Below, in pieces: positions 1 through 10,046 of a stretch of 64,000 nucleotides of DNA. Position 1 is the first letter of the stretch. Each line of letters starts with the position of its first letter. The stretch is from Primula veris (Eukaryota > Streptophyta > Magnoliopsida > Ericales > Primulaceae): assembly GCA_963682055.1 (NCBI GenBank), contig OY821750.1, forward strand, positions 2,420,501-2,484,500, given 5' to 3'. Below the pieces are notes generated by a model. It did no database searches. It had not been told where the DNA came from and saw only the letters and a program-made list of their open reading frames with translations. Position numbers and translations under genes: made by a program.

Positions 1-3000
1 TTAATTACTCATAGAAAATGTCAAAAGTCACACTTTAGTGTTGGATTAAATAATAACTCATGTGGTTTAATATTACTACTCCATGTTAGGACTAGTTTAC
101 ATGAGTATGGCATGCCTTTATATTACGATACTGTTGAATGCTATTTTATCTTGTCACATAAAAGCTCGTAGACATTTATATGTTACGTGAGCTTATAAAT
201 TGCCTCGAATTTGAACATTTTACAAGGTATCTCTTTTGAGTAGAAATTTTCCTCAAGCTTAAACATTTAGATGTAGCTTTTGAGTTGAAAATTTGCGAAA
301 TCCGGTATATGTATTCACATTTAAGTTGGAATAATTATGAATCTTCCCCAAATAGGCTCACCTATTTGGATACGATGTCTAGGAAAGATAAAGGCGGAAG
401 TCGCTCTCCTAATGAGGTCGGTTTTTAAGTGGCATTCGTGCCCACCCCCCTCACCGTCTTTCCTGGTCGTGTTCAAGTAGAGCTACCGAAAGGGGTTGAG
501 TAAATAATAAGTTCCCCGAGTGTGTTTATATAGGTGTATTTTTCGCCGAATTGGTGTCTCAGTATCGACCTGTCGTTCGATCAATGAGAACCTATTCACA
601 AAAGCAAAACTTGTGTTTTTCGAACCTGCCGTTTCGAAATAAAGTTTCTGCTTATGAAAACCATAATCGACATATAAACCTGTCGTTTTATATGATAATT
701 AATCCAGAACTCCCAACACATGTTGGATACCATCTATGATGAGGAAAATTGCAAAACATACTTACGAAATGATTGCTTTGACGATGATGTTATTTCGTCA
801 CCACAGTTAGTCACCCTGATGTGTGCAAATGTGATGCCATATTTTTTTTGGATACCATCTTTAATGAGTAAAGCACGAGCTTGTTGTTACTCATAAGATG
901 AAGGCTAAGGCGTCGATTTATTCCGCCGCCACATGTTTGACACGATGACGTCTTGATGAATTTTTTTGTCTGAAATTGACAATTAGAGCAAACTTTCGCC
1001 AAAATACTAACTTCGAAAACGTATTCTATAAGCAGTATCGTGAATTTATATTCACCATGTTCCTTTATCGCCCATCTGTTATTGGATGAGAAAATTACCC
1101 CGGTGAGTAGTTTTAATCCTATTGGGTCAATGACGAATTGTTCGCCTGATATTAATGCTCTTCGTGTACATTTTTTCCACGAATCGAGAACCGAGACAAG
1201 TGTTATTTGTCTCGAACTGTCGCGATCCCGATGAACCGCCTAGCCAAGCGAGATTTTAGACAATCGTCAAAATCGAAAACCTGTGGCTCCAAGACAGTAA
1301 TTGAAAGGAATAATATGTCCCGTTGTCACAAAGCAAGAGATAATGCTCAAGGAGCCAACTCTATGCTATAAAGACAAAGGTCATGCACGGTTACTCCTTA
1401 AATAGTTCACAACTATTATAAAGGTGAAAAAACCGATGCTAATGTGGTTAAAACTAACTGAAAGGAAACTCTTGAGACCCCGGTTTTGTGGCTCAAATGA
1501 GTTTGGTACCTTTCTTTATTAATTTTTGAGCCGATTTGTCACTCATCTGGATTATGTTTTTCCATTTGGAGTATGATTATTCCATTTGGACCATACTTTT
1601 GGATTATGGTTTGCTTGTTTATGAAATTTCTCGAAATAATTTAAAGTGTTTTTGAGCAAAATTCCTTAATAAATGTGACCAAACTTTAAATTATGGAAAT
1701 TTAGGCAATACTTGTGGGGTAGTTGGTTATCTGAAAATAGTGGATAACAGTGTACCACATAATTTCACCAACTACTTGCCTAAATAATCCTAACTGACTA
1801 CGATTTTGGACCTGTCGTTCCAAATCGGAATCTTCGGTAAAACCAAATTGATTTGTCTAAAATGAGTCATTATACTCCAGGTCCTATCGTACCTTGTTGA
1901 GTTATAAGATATTCGAGAAAAACAGTGTGATCTGGTAATAGCTCATGAAAGAATTAAAATTTCTTTACATAACCTCCATTCAATACGACCAAAAGCGTAT
2001 TTTAGAGGAGTTGAAATGTCTTTCAAGTGGTTTCTACCATAATTTTTAAAAAAGCATTTAAAGTTAACTTATCATTTCGCTTGTCGTCGAAATGATAAAT
2101 GATTTAGATGCTAAGACATGATTGTCTATACTATCATTCGCCTGTCGTCGATTGATTAGAGCATTTTGATATTGTGGCATTGACCGGATGAGATATTCCC
2201 GGGTCAAAAGACGATGCTTGATTTATAATCGCATCACATTTGGATTCTCTCTAAGAATATATTTCGCGATTAATCCGAAATTCATGCCACTAATACTCAC
2301 TTTGAAAGACTAGTATGTGTAAAATCACGAAATGAACTCGTAGAATTCTTGTAAAGAATTGAAGGAGTTATTGTGGACTTATCCAACCATAAGACGGACC
2401 ATAAATATAAATGGTTATGGTTGATGAATCGACAATATGGTCACATTTTAATGTTGTCCACATAAATGCAGCACTTTCCAAACTTTTAGCCCTATCAATA
2501 AGTTGATGGCTCATGATCCGGATTATCCTGAAAAGTCTAGTCGACTTGATAATTCCGAAGAGTAGGAATCGAAATTTCGATTTGAATTACTTGAGTTTGG
2601 AAATTGAAATTGAACATCCTGTCGATTATGTTCAGACCCAAATGGACTCACGGAAAGTTTGATGATGCGACTGCAAATGGTTGCACGCACTTCTTGGTCT
2701 TGCGCACCAAGATTTATATTTCCGTGTGGGGTCATGCTATTTTGCTGCATTGGTCCGTCTGAGGCCCATAGTCACTCAAAACACTAAATGCGCACCAGTT
2801 GGTTACTGGTTATGAGCCAGACGCCTCATATGAACGCGTGTTTGAGTGCTTAATATTTTGATTGAGCCGCTGTAGCGTTCAAAATATGGACTTCTGAAGG
2901 GGACATAAGTCGATTATAAATCCCCTACCTATCATTTGATAGAGTAACCTTGGCAAGCGATCTCTTTACCGCATGATATGTGAAAGTGACATCGCTAAGA

Positions 3001-3151
3001 CTGTTATCCCCGTCGTTAGGGGGAGATTTGCACGTTACCGTTGATAAGGAACGACGTGAAATAACGTGGCATAACCCACTCAGTCTTAGCTTGATCTCCA
3101 AAACTGCACTTAGTGATAAGTAAGTGCATAGACTCACTCAAGTCTAACTAA

Positions 3152-3922
3152 ATGCCAGACGCATTTAATGACTTTATGAGATGTCACGAGATCATTTATA
3201 CCTGCTGCAAAATTCTTGCAAGGATAGACGTCCCTGTCGGACGCCGTGTTCCTGTCGAAACACGTTGCTTTGGTCGAACCCGCCAAACAAATGACGCTGC
3301 CGTCGGCCATCAGTCTGTAGTCCTTCCCATGTAACGAGAAAGTTGACCGGTTCTGAATTCGTTCAGCCTCTGAAGTGGTGAACTGAAACTCGTTTGTCGC
3401 ACGAGATTATAAAGAATCAAGGAGATGTGTGATTCCTCCTCATCCTGAGAATCTCGAAATATCTGTCGATCATGATATCTTAGACGATATTGAAGCGAAA
3501 TGAGACTGTCATTGCTTACTTGTTCATATATTCGGTGACGACTGATAATATGAGCAAATTATGACAGGAAACCACATATAGTTGTCTGAAGTCAACAAAG
3601 ATCAGACTGACCAAATGGAAACTTACATTCCAAGGCAAATTCCTTAGCGAAACAAAGTATGTGTGGACCTGTCGTTCCAACACCACCCAATGTCTAAACA
3701 AGTTTGTTTATTCGGGTATTCGTAAGAAAGTGTGATGAGAATAATGAGGATATACGTTACTCGCCTCCGAGCGCAAGGCTTCTCTCACACCTTGGAATTG
3801 ATTGCGAGATAGTTTATTTTCTCGTAATGGATGTTATAACGGTCCCCTATTTTATCAGTTTCATAGTTTCCCAAAAACTGATTATGCAGCATGTGATTGT
3901 GGTCACTGTTTTATCTCTATGA
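3152..3922 (+). pseudogene. Copia pol remnant: integrase/RT linker and start of reverse transcriptase
   Basis: Translation of 3152-3334 gives a segment beginning MPDAFNDF with ARIDVPVGRRVPV, like the linker between integrase and reverse transcriptase in plant copia polyproteins. About 3430-3480 reads as PENLEISVDHD, also typical of that linker. The frame at 3704-3922 contains RKCDENNEDIRY followed by VMDVITVPYFISF, which corresponds to the start of the copia RT domain. Stops and frame changes separate the pieces, so this is a relic. The stretch is crowded with short hairpins (see findings). Assignment to copia is firm; lineage within copia is not resolved. Confidence 0.6.
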
Positions 3923-4509
3923 GAATTTAGACAAAGAGATATAGATAAAGGTCCCTGTGTGACTTCATAATGCTTGAATCAAGTAGTTCCTGACCATGGA
4001 ACACGATCTCAATTAAATGAGACGTTCACTATATGGATTAATATAATCCGAGCGGATGTGGTATACCCGCCTAAGTGAGTACTTGATTAGCTTGGGATAC
4101 TTGAACAAGTATTATGCCCTTGCGTGTTTTATTACGCGATCTATTTTAGGATTTGCCTTCGAGATGAAGGATCTTGGGAAGACACGGTAGTGACTCGACC
4201 TGATGATTGAGTCCCGTAAAGATTGAATCTAAGTCCATGATTCAGACTACACCCAGAAGGTGTTTTGACGCTTAGTAAGTCGTCAATACTCCCATGATCG
4301 TTCGATCACTAGCCATTGATATAGACTCATTCCGTCCCTGGAGTGACGTTGAAGAGATTTGAACCATGATGTTCATATCCGAGTACAATAAGCGCACCAC
4401 TGTACTTGGTCTAATGTGCTAAGACGAACATCTCGTCTATTGTAAATTATATAGCTCGACACAGCATTGCGCTAACACGCTGCCACGACAATGGCCTTAT
4501 AAGACATTC

Positions 4510-5106
4510 TTCCATTACCTTACAGGTACTATGGAAAAGGGCTTGTTTATCCCATTTGCATCATCGAGTTGGCCTACCCTCATTGGCATTCGAAATAACG
4601 CGACCCTTATCGGTTACGCCGATGCAGGTTACTTATCAGACCTGCATAAGGGACGTTCCCAATCTGGTTATGTCTTTACCATCGGGAACACGGCGATATC
4701 TTGAAGGTCTCATAAACAGACCATAGTGGCTACTTCAACGAACCACTGTAAGCTACTCGCGCTTTACGAGGCGACTAGAAAGTGTGTATGGATTCGAGCA
4801 GTTATTGGCCATATTAGAAGTACATGTGATCTAACTTACGATCTTGATGAACCAGTTGTCATTTATGAGGACAACACCGCTGTTATTGATCAAGCGAAAC
4901 ATGGTTACATCAAAGGTGACGCCACTAAGCATATCTCGCCAAAGTTGTTCTTTACACATGAACAACAAGCGCTTCAAAGGATTGAAGTGAAGCATATTGG
5001 ATCCGAGAACAATCATGCAGACTTGTTCACCAAGTCACTGCCAAAATATTCGTTCCCAAAACATGTTAGAGCGATTGGACTTAGGAAGCTCTCCGAGCTT
5101 TCCTAA
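4510..5106 (+). pseudogene. Copia RNase H domain remnant
   Basis: The longest surviving frame of E1. It reads IGYADAGYLSDLHKGRSQSG, then an in-frame TGA where copia RNase H normally has tryptophan, then HKQTIVATSTNHC, VIYEDNTAVIDQAKHGYIKG and DATKHISPKLFFTHEQQ, ending with ADLFTKSLPKYSF and a stop at 5104-5106. The acidic residues of the RNase H fold (YADAG, YEDN, NHADLFTK) are visible. This is the C-terminal end of copia pol, followed directly by the repeat-rich 3' untranslated part of the element. One nonsense codon lies inside the domain and everything upstream is broken, so it is not functional as a polyprotein. Confidence 0.75.
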
Positions 5107-5120
5107 ACGACATGTTTCCA

Positions 5121-5720
5121 TGCACCCTGTTGTGTGCAAGTGAGGGGGAGCATCCTGACGTATGCTTATCACCCTGTTGTGTGTATCCTCACATATGCTT
5201 AGCACCCTGTTGTGTGCAAGTTCTCACTAGTTATTATTCCCGCACCCAGTAGTGTGCATGTGAGGGGGAGCATCCTGATGAATGCTTGTGTACTCTTTTT
5301 GTCCTTAGTTCAAGGGTTTTTCCCACTGGGTTTACCTTGACAAGGTTTTTAGCGAGACACATTTCTAATCCCGTTCTCACTTATGATTGCCGAAATCAGG
5401 GAGAGTATCCAGTTGTATACTTCTAACCATTGTGCACTCTTTTGTCCTTCGATTAGAGTTTTGTCCCACATGGTTTTCTCTAACAAGGTTTTAATGAGAC
5501 ACACCATGTATGGTTATTTCCCCCGCTACTACTGATAGTTGTGTACTCTTTTGTCCTTCGACCAAGTTTTTTCCCACTGGGTTTTCTTGGCAATGCTTTG
5601 ATGAGGCACATATTTCCTAGTCAGTTCATTAACGCACTTGTATAGCGTTTTGGCCCACTCCATTTGGCAACACCATTTTGTCCTATGATCCGGTTTTTGT
5701 CCCATATCGGGTTTTCCGGG
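5121..5720 (+). repeat. 3' repeat module of E1: hairpin units and tandem repeats
   Basis: Between the RNase H stop and the polypurine tract lies a repeat module with two unit types. First, short hairpins of the form GCAC-CCTGTTGT-GTGC, AGCAT-CCTGACGT-ATGCT, GCAT-CCTGATGA-ATGC and GTAT-CCAGTTGT-ATAC (5121-5138, 5149-5166, 5202-5217, 5242-5257, 5269-5286, 5405-5420), often next to a GAGGGGGAG purine run. Second, four degenerate units of about 80-130 bp, each with TTTTGTCCTT and a TTTTTCCCACTGGG-like core flanked by complementary arms (5310-5340, 5453-5483, 5562-5590, 5690-5719). E2 carries the same module at 62820-63480. No coding capacity. Confidence 0.8.
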
Positions 5721-5812
5721 CTTGAAGTTTTATGTGTTGGCAATAGCGAATGCGACTCAACAACTCATCAGAGTCTATGAAGACGAGGAAGGTTGCAGTA
5801 TGTTTGGACAGC

Positions 5813-5822
5813 CAAGGGGGAG
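5813..5822 (+). other. Polypurine tract of E1
   Basis: A purine run AAGGGGGAG directly abuts the TGTTG start of the 3' LTR, the position of the primer for plus-strand synthesis. Similar GAGGGGGAG runs occur further upstream at about 5142-5150 and 5262-5270. Confidence 0.75.
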
Positions 5823-6075
5823 TGTTGTGATACATTGTATGTGGTTGTCCATATTCATGTATCGGTTACATACATTGTGTATAACCTTTGAGTTTGTGAC
5901 TTATGGCTTTCTAGTTTCCCTCTTGTACATGTATCTTATTCCACCCCTCCACTATATAAAGGGGTTGGAGTCTTCATAGTTGTAAACACATATTCATACT
6001 TGAATAAGACGACTTTACTCTCTCTCCATACATATCTTGCTATGTCGATACTTTGCTAATAGTTGCCACACAACA
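5823..6075 (+). repeat. 3' LTR of E1 (253 bp)
   Basis: Starts TGTTGTGATACATTG and ends CCACACAACA, giving the inverted termini TGTTG...CAACA. It contains a TATA-like CTATATAAAGG near 5950. The E2 LTRs share the termini and a general plan (TATATAAA box, then a CTCTCTC-rich stretch, then CACACAACA) but differ over much of their length, although the element interiors are close relatives. Confidence 0.8.
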
Positions 6076-8209
6076 AATACAATATTCGAATTTGGTATTA
6101 TTCATTGAAATTATGCGGGTTAATTAAATTGGGGTATATCGATAATTTGAAAAATAAAATAATGACAAAAAATTAACTAATTACTGTAAATTGATAATTA
6201 TTAAAATGAAATGAAGGCGTTTTGAAAAAAAAAAGGATAAAATTTGATAGTTAATTCAAATTTTTTAGAGTTTGCTTATTATAATAGTATGATGCTCACA
6301 AGAAGACTTATAGAGACTCACAATGCCTGATTATCTCCAGGAAAAAAAATATATTCATTAATTCTCAACTCATTTATGTTTCGGAAACAGGACCATAACG
6401 CCTTTTAGCTTGTCTAGAGCATTTACAGCGACTTTGCTATAAGGCCAGTTTTCCTATGAAACATATTAGAGTTAATTGTTGCAAGGTTAAAAAATCAGGA
6501 CTTATTTAAATTTTAGTATATGGTCCAAAATTATTTAAGTTTTAATCCAGGCCTAATAGAAAACTCATTATTTTCATTTGTTTTTATATTTTCATCTGTT
6601 TTTTAAAATACAATAGACTTCTATTAACATATTTTACGTATAAAATCAAGCTTTCATGTTTAAATAAACTTTTACATGTAAAATATAGATTATTAACTAA
6701 AAATTCATAATTTTTATCTGTTTTTAAAATACAAATTATTGACTTCTATTAACATATTTTACGTCTAAAATTCAACTTTTATGTTTAAGTAAACTATGTA
6801 AAATATAGATTATTGACTCAAAAATCACAATTTTAATCTGCTTTTATATTTTCATATATTTTTTTAAAAATACAAATTATTGACTTGTAGTAGCATATTT
6901 TACGTTTAAAATTAAGCTTTCACTTTTAAATAAAATTCTACATATAAAATATAGATTATTGACTCGTACAAATACAGATTTCAATTTTTTTATTTGTTTT
7001 ACATTTTCATCTGTTTTTATATTTTGAACTAAAATTTAAATATAAGTTGTATTTTATGTACCTACACTTAATAAAAGATCAAAAATTAGGCCGGACAAAA
7101 AATTTCCCTACATATTATGTATACAATATGGCCCAATTAGCAGCTTTGATATTCAATATCTATTTTACAAAAAATGTAATCTATAGCTTAACAAAGTGAA
7201 CAGTAAATTTTAGCCGTGCAAAAAGACTGTAACAATAGTTATAGGGTCAAAACACTATCTTTGCTTTCGTTTTTATCTTTTTATCAATTCGTCCATATAT
7301 ATATATGTTTTTCTTTGTTTCAATCTCTCTTTCCTTTAAGTTATCTCCATATCTGTCCTCTCTTTCATTTTTATTTATTTATGTTTTTAATAATTCTCTA
7401 TTTTGTGATGGTATAGTTGATTAGTAATCTGATTTTTTTTTTTCAAATTATATTACATTCTATAATTTTTCTAGATGTAGAAAAGATTTTGTTATATAAA
7501 GTTAATGCTTCGAAATTGGGTTACATTCTATAATCTGAAAATAGTTTGTTATTTTTATTGTGTTGTTGTTTTATCTAAGATATAAAAAGAATTATTTAGA
7601 TAATATGTATTTTAGATAATTTGATGTATAATAAAATATCTTAAATAACGGTGTATTTTAGATGATTTGCTGTGAAAAAATGTATTATAAATAATATGTA
7701 AAATAGATATTCAGTCTTGATGTAAAATAGATAATTTGTCTACCAAGTGAATAAAAGACAATGACCACACAAAGTAAATTAGTTAAACATAATCAAAATC
7801 GGTCAGAATCAACCCCCAATTATAACCACTTGATTATGTATCAGCCAACTTTAACCCCTCGCTTACGTATTTAGATCAGAATCGAAATTATTCAGTTTAT
7901 TTATGTGTATTGATGTGAGCGTGTGTGGATGAGAGAAAGTTAAGTTGTGGCCAAACTTTGTTCGCATTTTACTACGAATCCTTCATGTTTATGGTTCAAT
8001 CAAGTTAATTATTAAACCTAGTGTTAATCTTCTAAGAGAAATCGAATTGGCAGAAATTGAGGTTAAATTTTACATAAGCTAGTTTTGCATTTTGATAGAT
8101 ATCACTAGAAGTGAATGATATTATATTGTGAACTTTATTTTTTCATGTTTCAGTTATTTAATGTGAATGATTAATTGAAGGACGGCTGTATGCGATTTTT
8201 ATAATCACA

Positions 8210-8634
8210 AAACATAGTGTTATTATTTCTATTGTTAACTAAAAATGTTAGCTAACAATGCAATTTTGTCTCCTCATTAGTGTTAAAAGTGTGTGTTAAC
8301 TTTATATATGTTAAAAACATTGTTAAAGATAACAATCTTTTTAATTGTTATTACTTGATGACATGACAAAAAAGTCTATCCACACCCACAATTAACTGTT
8401 ATTTCTCACGTATATCTTTTATATCTGTACTATACTGCTATTTATTTTCTCCCAGCATCTATCCATAGTACTATATTTTGAATAATTAATTTTTAGTTAA
8501 AATAGATAACATTGTTAAAGTTAAAACTAATGTGAGTGTTTAACTTAATATACCTATGTGTCATTTAATAGTTTTTAAATGATGAAGCGTCACTAGTTAA
8601 CAATAAAAAGTTAACAAAACTATTATGGATGCTA
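8210..8634. mobile_element. MITE-like insertion present only in duplication copy 1
   Basis: About 425 bp is present here but absent at the matching point of copy 2 (around 26800), where ATAATCACA runs almost directly into CTAAGGTTCGGGCC. Both ends carry related inverted motifs built around TTATTGTTAACTA, and the interior is AT-rich and non-coding. I could not define a clean target-site duplication or perfect terminal repeats, so classification as a MITE is provisional; loss from copy 2 is the alternative. Confidence 0.4.
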
Positions 8635-9017
8635 TACGTAAGGTTCGGGCCACCTCAGCAACGGGAGTACCTATGGAAACTGACCCATGTTATCATGAGT
8701 TTTAATCTTATATTTAATTTCGTGTTCACTTACTTATTTTCAATCAAATTTTAAATTTTCATAATTTGTTTCGCAAATTTATAAATTTTTATATTATATT
8801 GTATTTAAAATTTAAAATATTTGGACATAATATTGTTTTAAACAATTTTTCTAAGATTTAATGTATAATTTATACTAATTTATACATTTATTCCAAAATA
8901 AATTATTTGTGGATTTTAAAAAAAATAATTATTGAAATGTATTGATACATGTCTTATAGTAATTGTATATTTTTTTCCAAATTTTTTTAAAAACATATTT
9001 GGATAAAATAATAAAAA

Positions 9018-9104
9018 AGACACAAAAGATAGTAGATAATATGAGATAGAAGATTTGGACTATCTTATCTTATTACACAAAAGATAGTAGATAATATGAG
9101 ATAG
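9018..9104. repeat. 30-bp direct repeat
   Basis: ACACAAAAGATAGTAGATAA followed by TATGAGATAG occurs twice, at about 9019-9048 and 9075-9104. Copy 2 of the segmental duplication has only one diverged unit, so the repeat arose in copy 1. Confidence 0.7.
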
Positions 9105-9968
9105 TAAGTAATTAAATCAACTCACTTGTCAACTTTAATAAAGCACCAATTAATATACTTTTAAAATATCTTATCTCGAGACAATAGAGTTTACTACTAT
9201 ATAAAAAGATAAGATAAGGTATAAAAATATAAGATATGGTATAAAAGGTATAAAAAGATAAGAATAACGTACAGAAAGGAAAAAAAAAAAAACCCCATAA
9301 ACTGCATCGGTCTCAACCTTGAATCTAAAAGGATAATTGAACAACAGAAGTGGCAGATAATTAAGGGAATGAATAAATAACAACTTTAATAAGATCCACA
9401 TAAAAAAATCGATAAGATCAATTGCAGTCATATTAAGCCTTCCATTTCCTATTCAAGCTTTTTATTTTGCTCTTTTGTAAGTTTGTTTCATTTTGCTACA
9501 GATACTTTATTCTCAGATTGGTGCATTTTTGGCCCGGTCGTTTTGTAGGGTTTTTCCTCTGCATTTTTATTTTTCCTCAATTAATAAATAAAAACGTGGG
9601 GTGTCCCCACCCATAAGAAAAAAAAAAGCCTTCCATTTCCCGCTCCCACCTCACACTTTCCATGTCAACTTCCAACTTCTTGAGACAAATAACACAAGCA
9701 GCCGTGACGAAACCAGAATCCTAAGTAGAAGGGGCCGATTTCTATATAAAAAATTTCCAACCCTATGTAAGTATTTTTTTCCGCAATGGGGGTGGGGGTG
9801 TTTGAAGTTTTTGATTGAAATACATAGAATTTTTTTACTTTTTCATTAAAAAAAATTCAAAATAGGAGGGGCGATGACTCCCCGACTTCCCTCGCCTAGT
9901 TCCTTAACACAAGTAAGATAGCAATAACATAACCTCAATAATCTGCATCTACTGGCACAAGTATCATG

Positions 9969-9971
<3 letters not shown>

Positions 9972-10004
<33 letters not shown>
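9972..10004. repeat. TG/TA microsatellite in the P450 copy 1 proximal promoter
   Basis: A (TG)n run passes into a (TA)n run about 43 bp before the start codon at 10047. The copy 2 equivalent (29044-29068) is shorter. The TA run could serve as a TATA element, but no transcription start can be fixed from sequence alone. Confidence 0.8.
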
Positions 10005-10046
10005 TCACATGTCTGACATACTTTAAACTTCAAAGCATAACAAGAA

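Larger units (their letters stand above)
1..6075 (+). mobile_element. Ty1/copia-type LTR retrotransposon E1, 5' end outside window
   Basis: The 3' part of a copia-type element on the + strand. From about 303 onward its interior matches the interior of E2 (about 58137-63560) almost throughout, while 1-302 has no clear match to the E2 leader. Recognisable coding remnants occur in the order expected for copia pol: an integrase/RT linker (about 3152-3334), start of reverse transcriptase (3704-3922), a connection segment (about 4150-4180) and RNase H (4510-5106). Frames are broken repeatedly, so no polyprotein can be made. The element ends with a polypurine tract (5813-5822) and a 3' LTR (5823-6075). 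The 5 bp after the LTR, AATAC (6076-6080), also stand at the same place in the second duplication copy (24750-24754), which supports 6075 as the end. The 5' LTR must lie upstream of the window. Confidence 0.8.

Noticed and set aside
541..3690. Repeated CCTGTCGT units resembling a CRISPR-like or binding-site array
   Set aside because: Spacing is irregular, the repeated part is only the loop of hairpins, and the setting is a plant retrotransposon.
7216..7416. Phe/Leu-rich short frames in the AT-rich DNA upstream of the P450s (also 25714-26046)
   Set aside because: Low-complexity AT-rich sequence; the reading frame is not kept between the two duplication copies.
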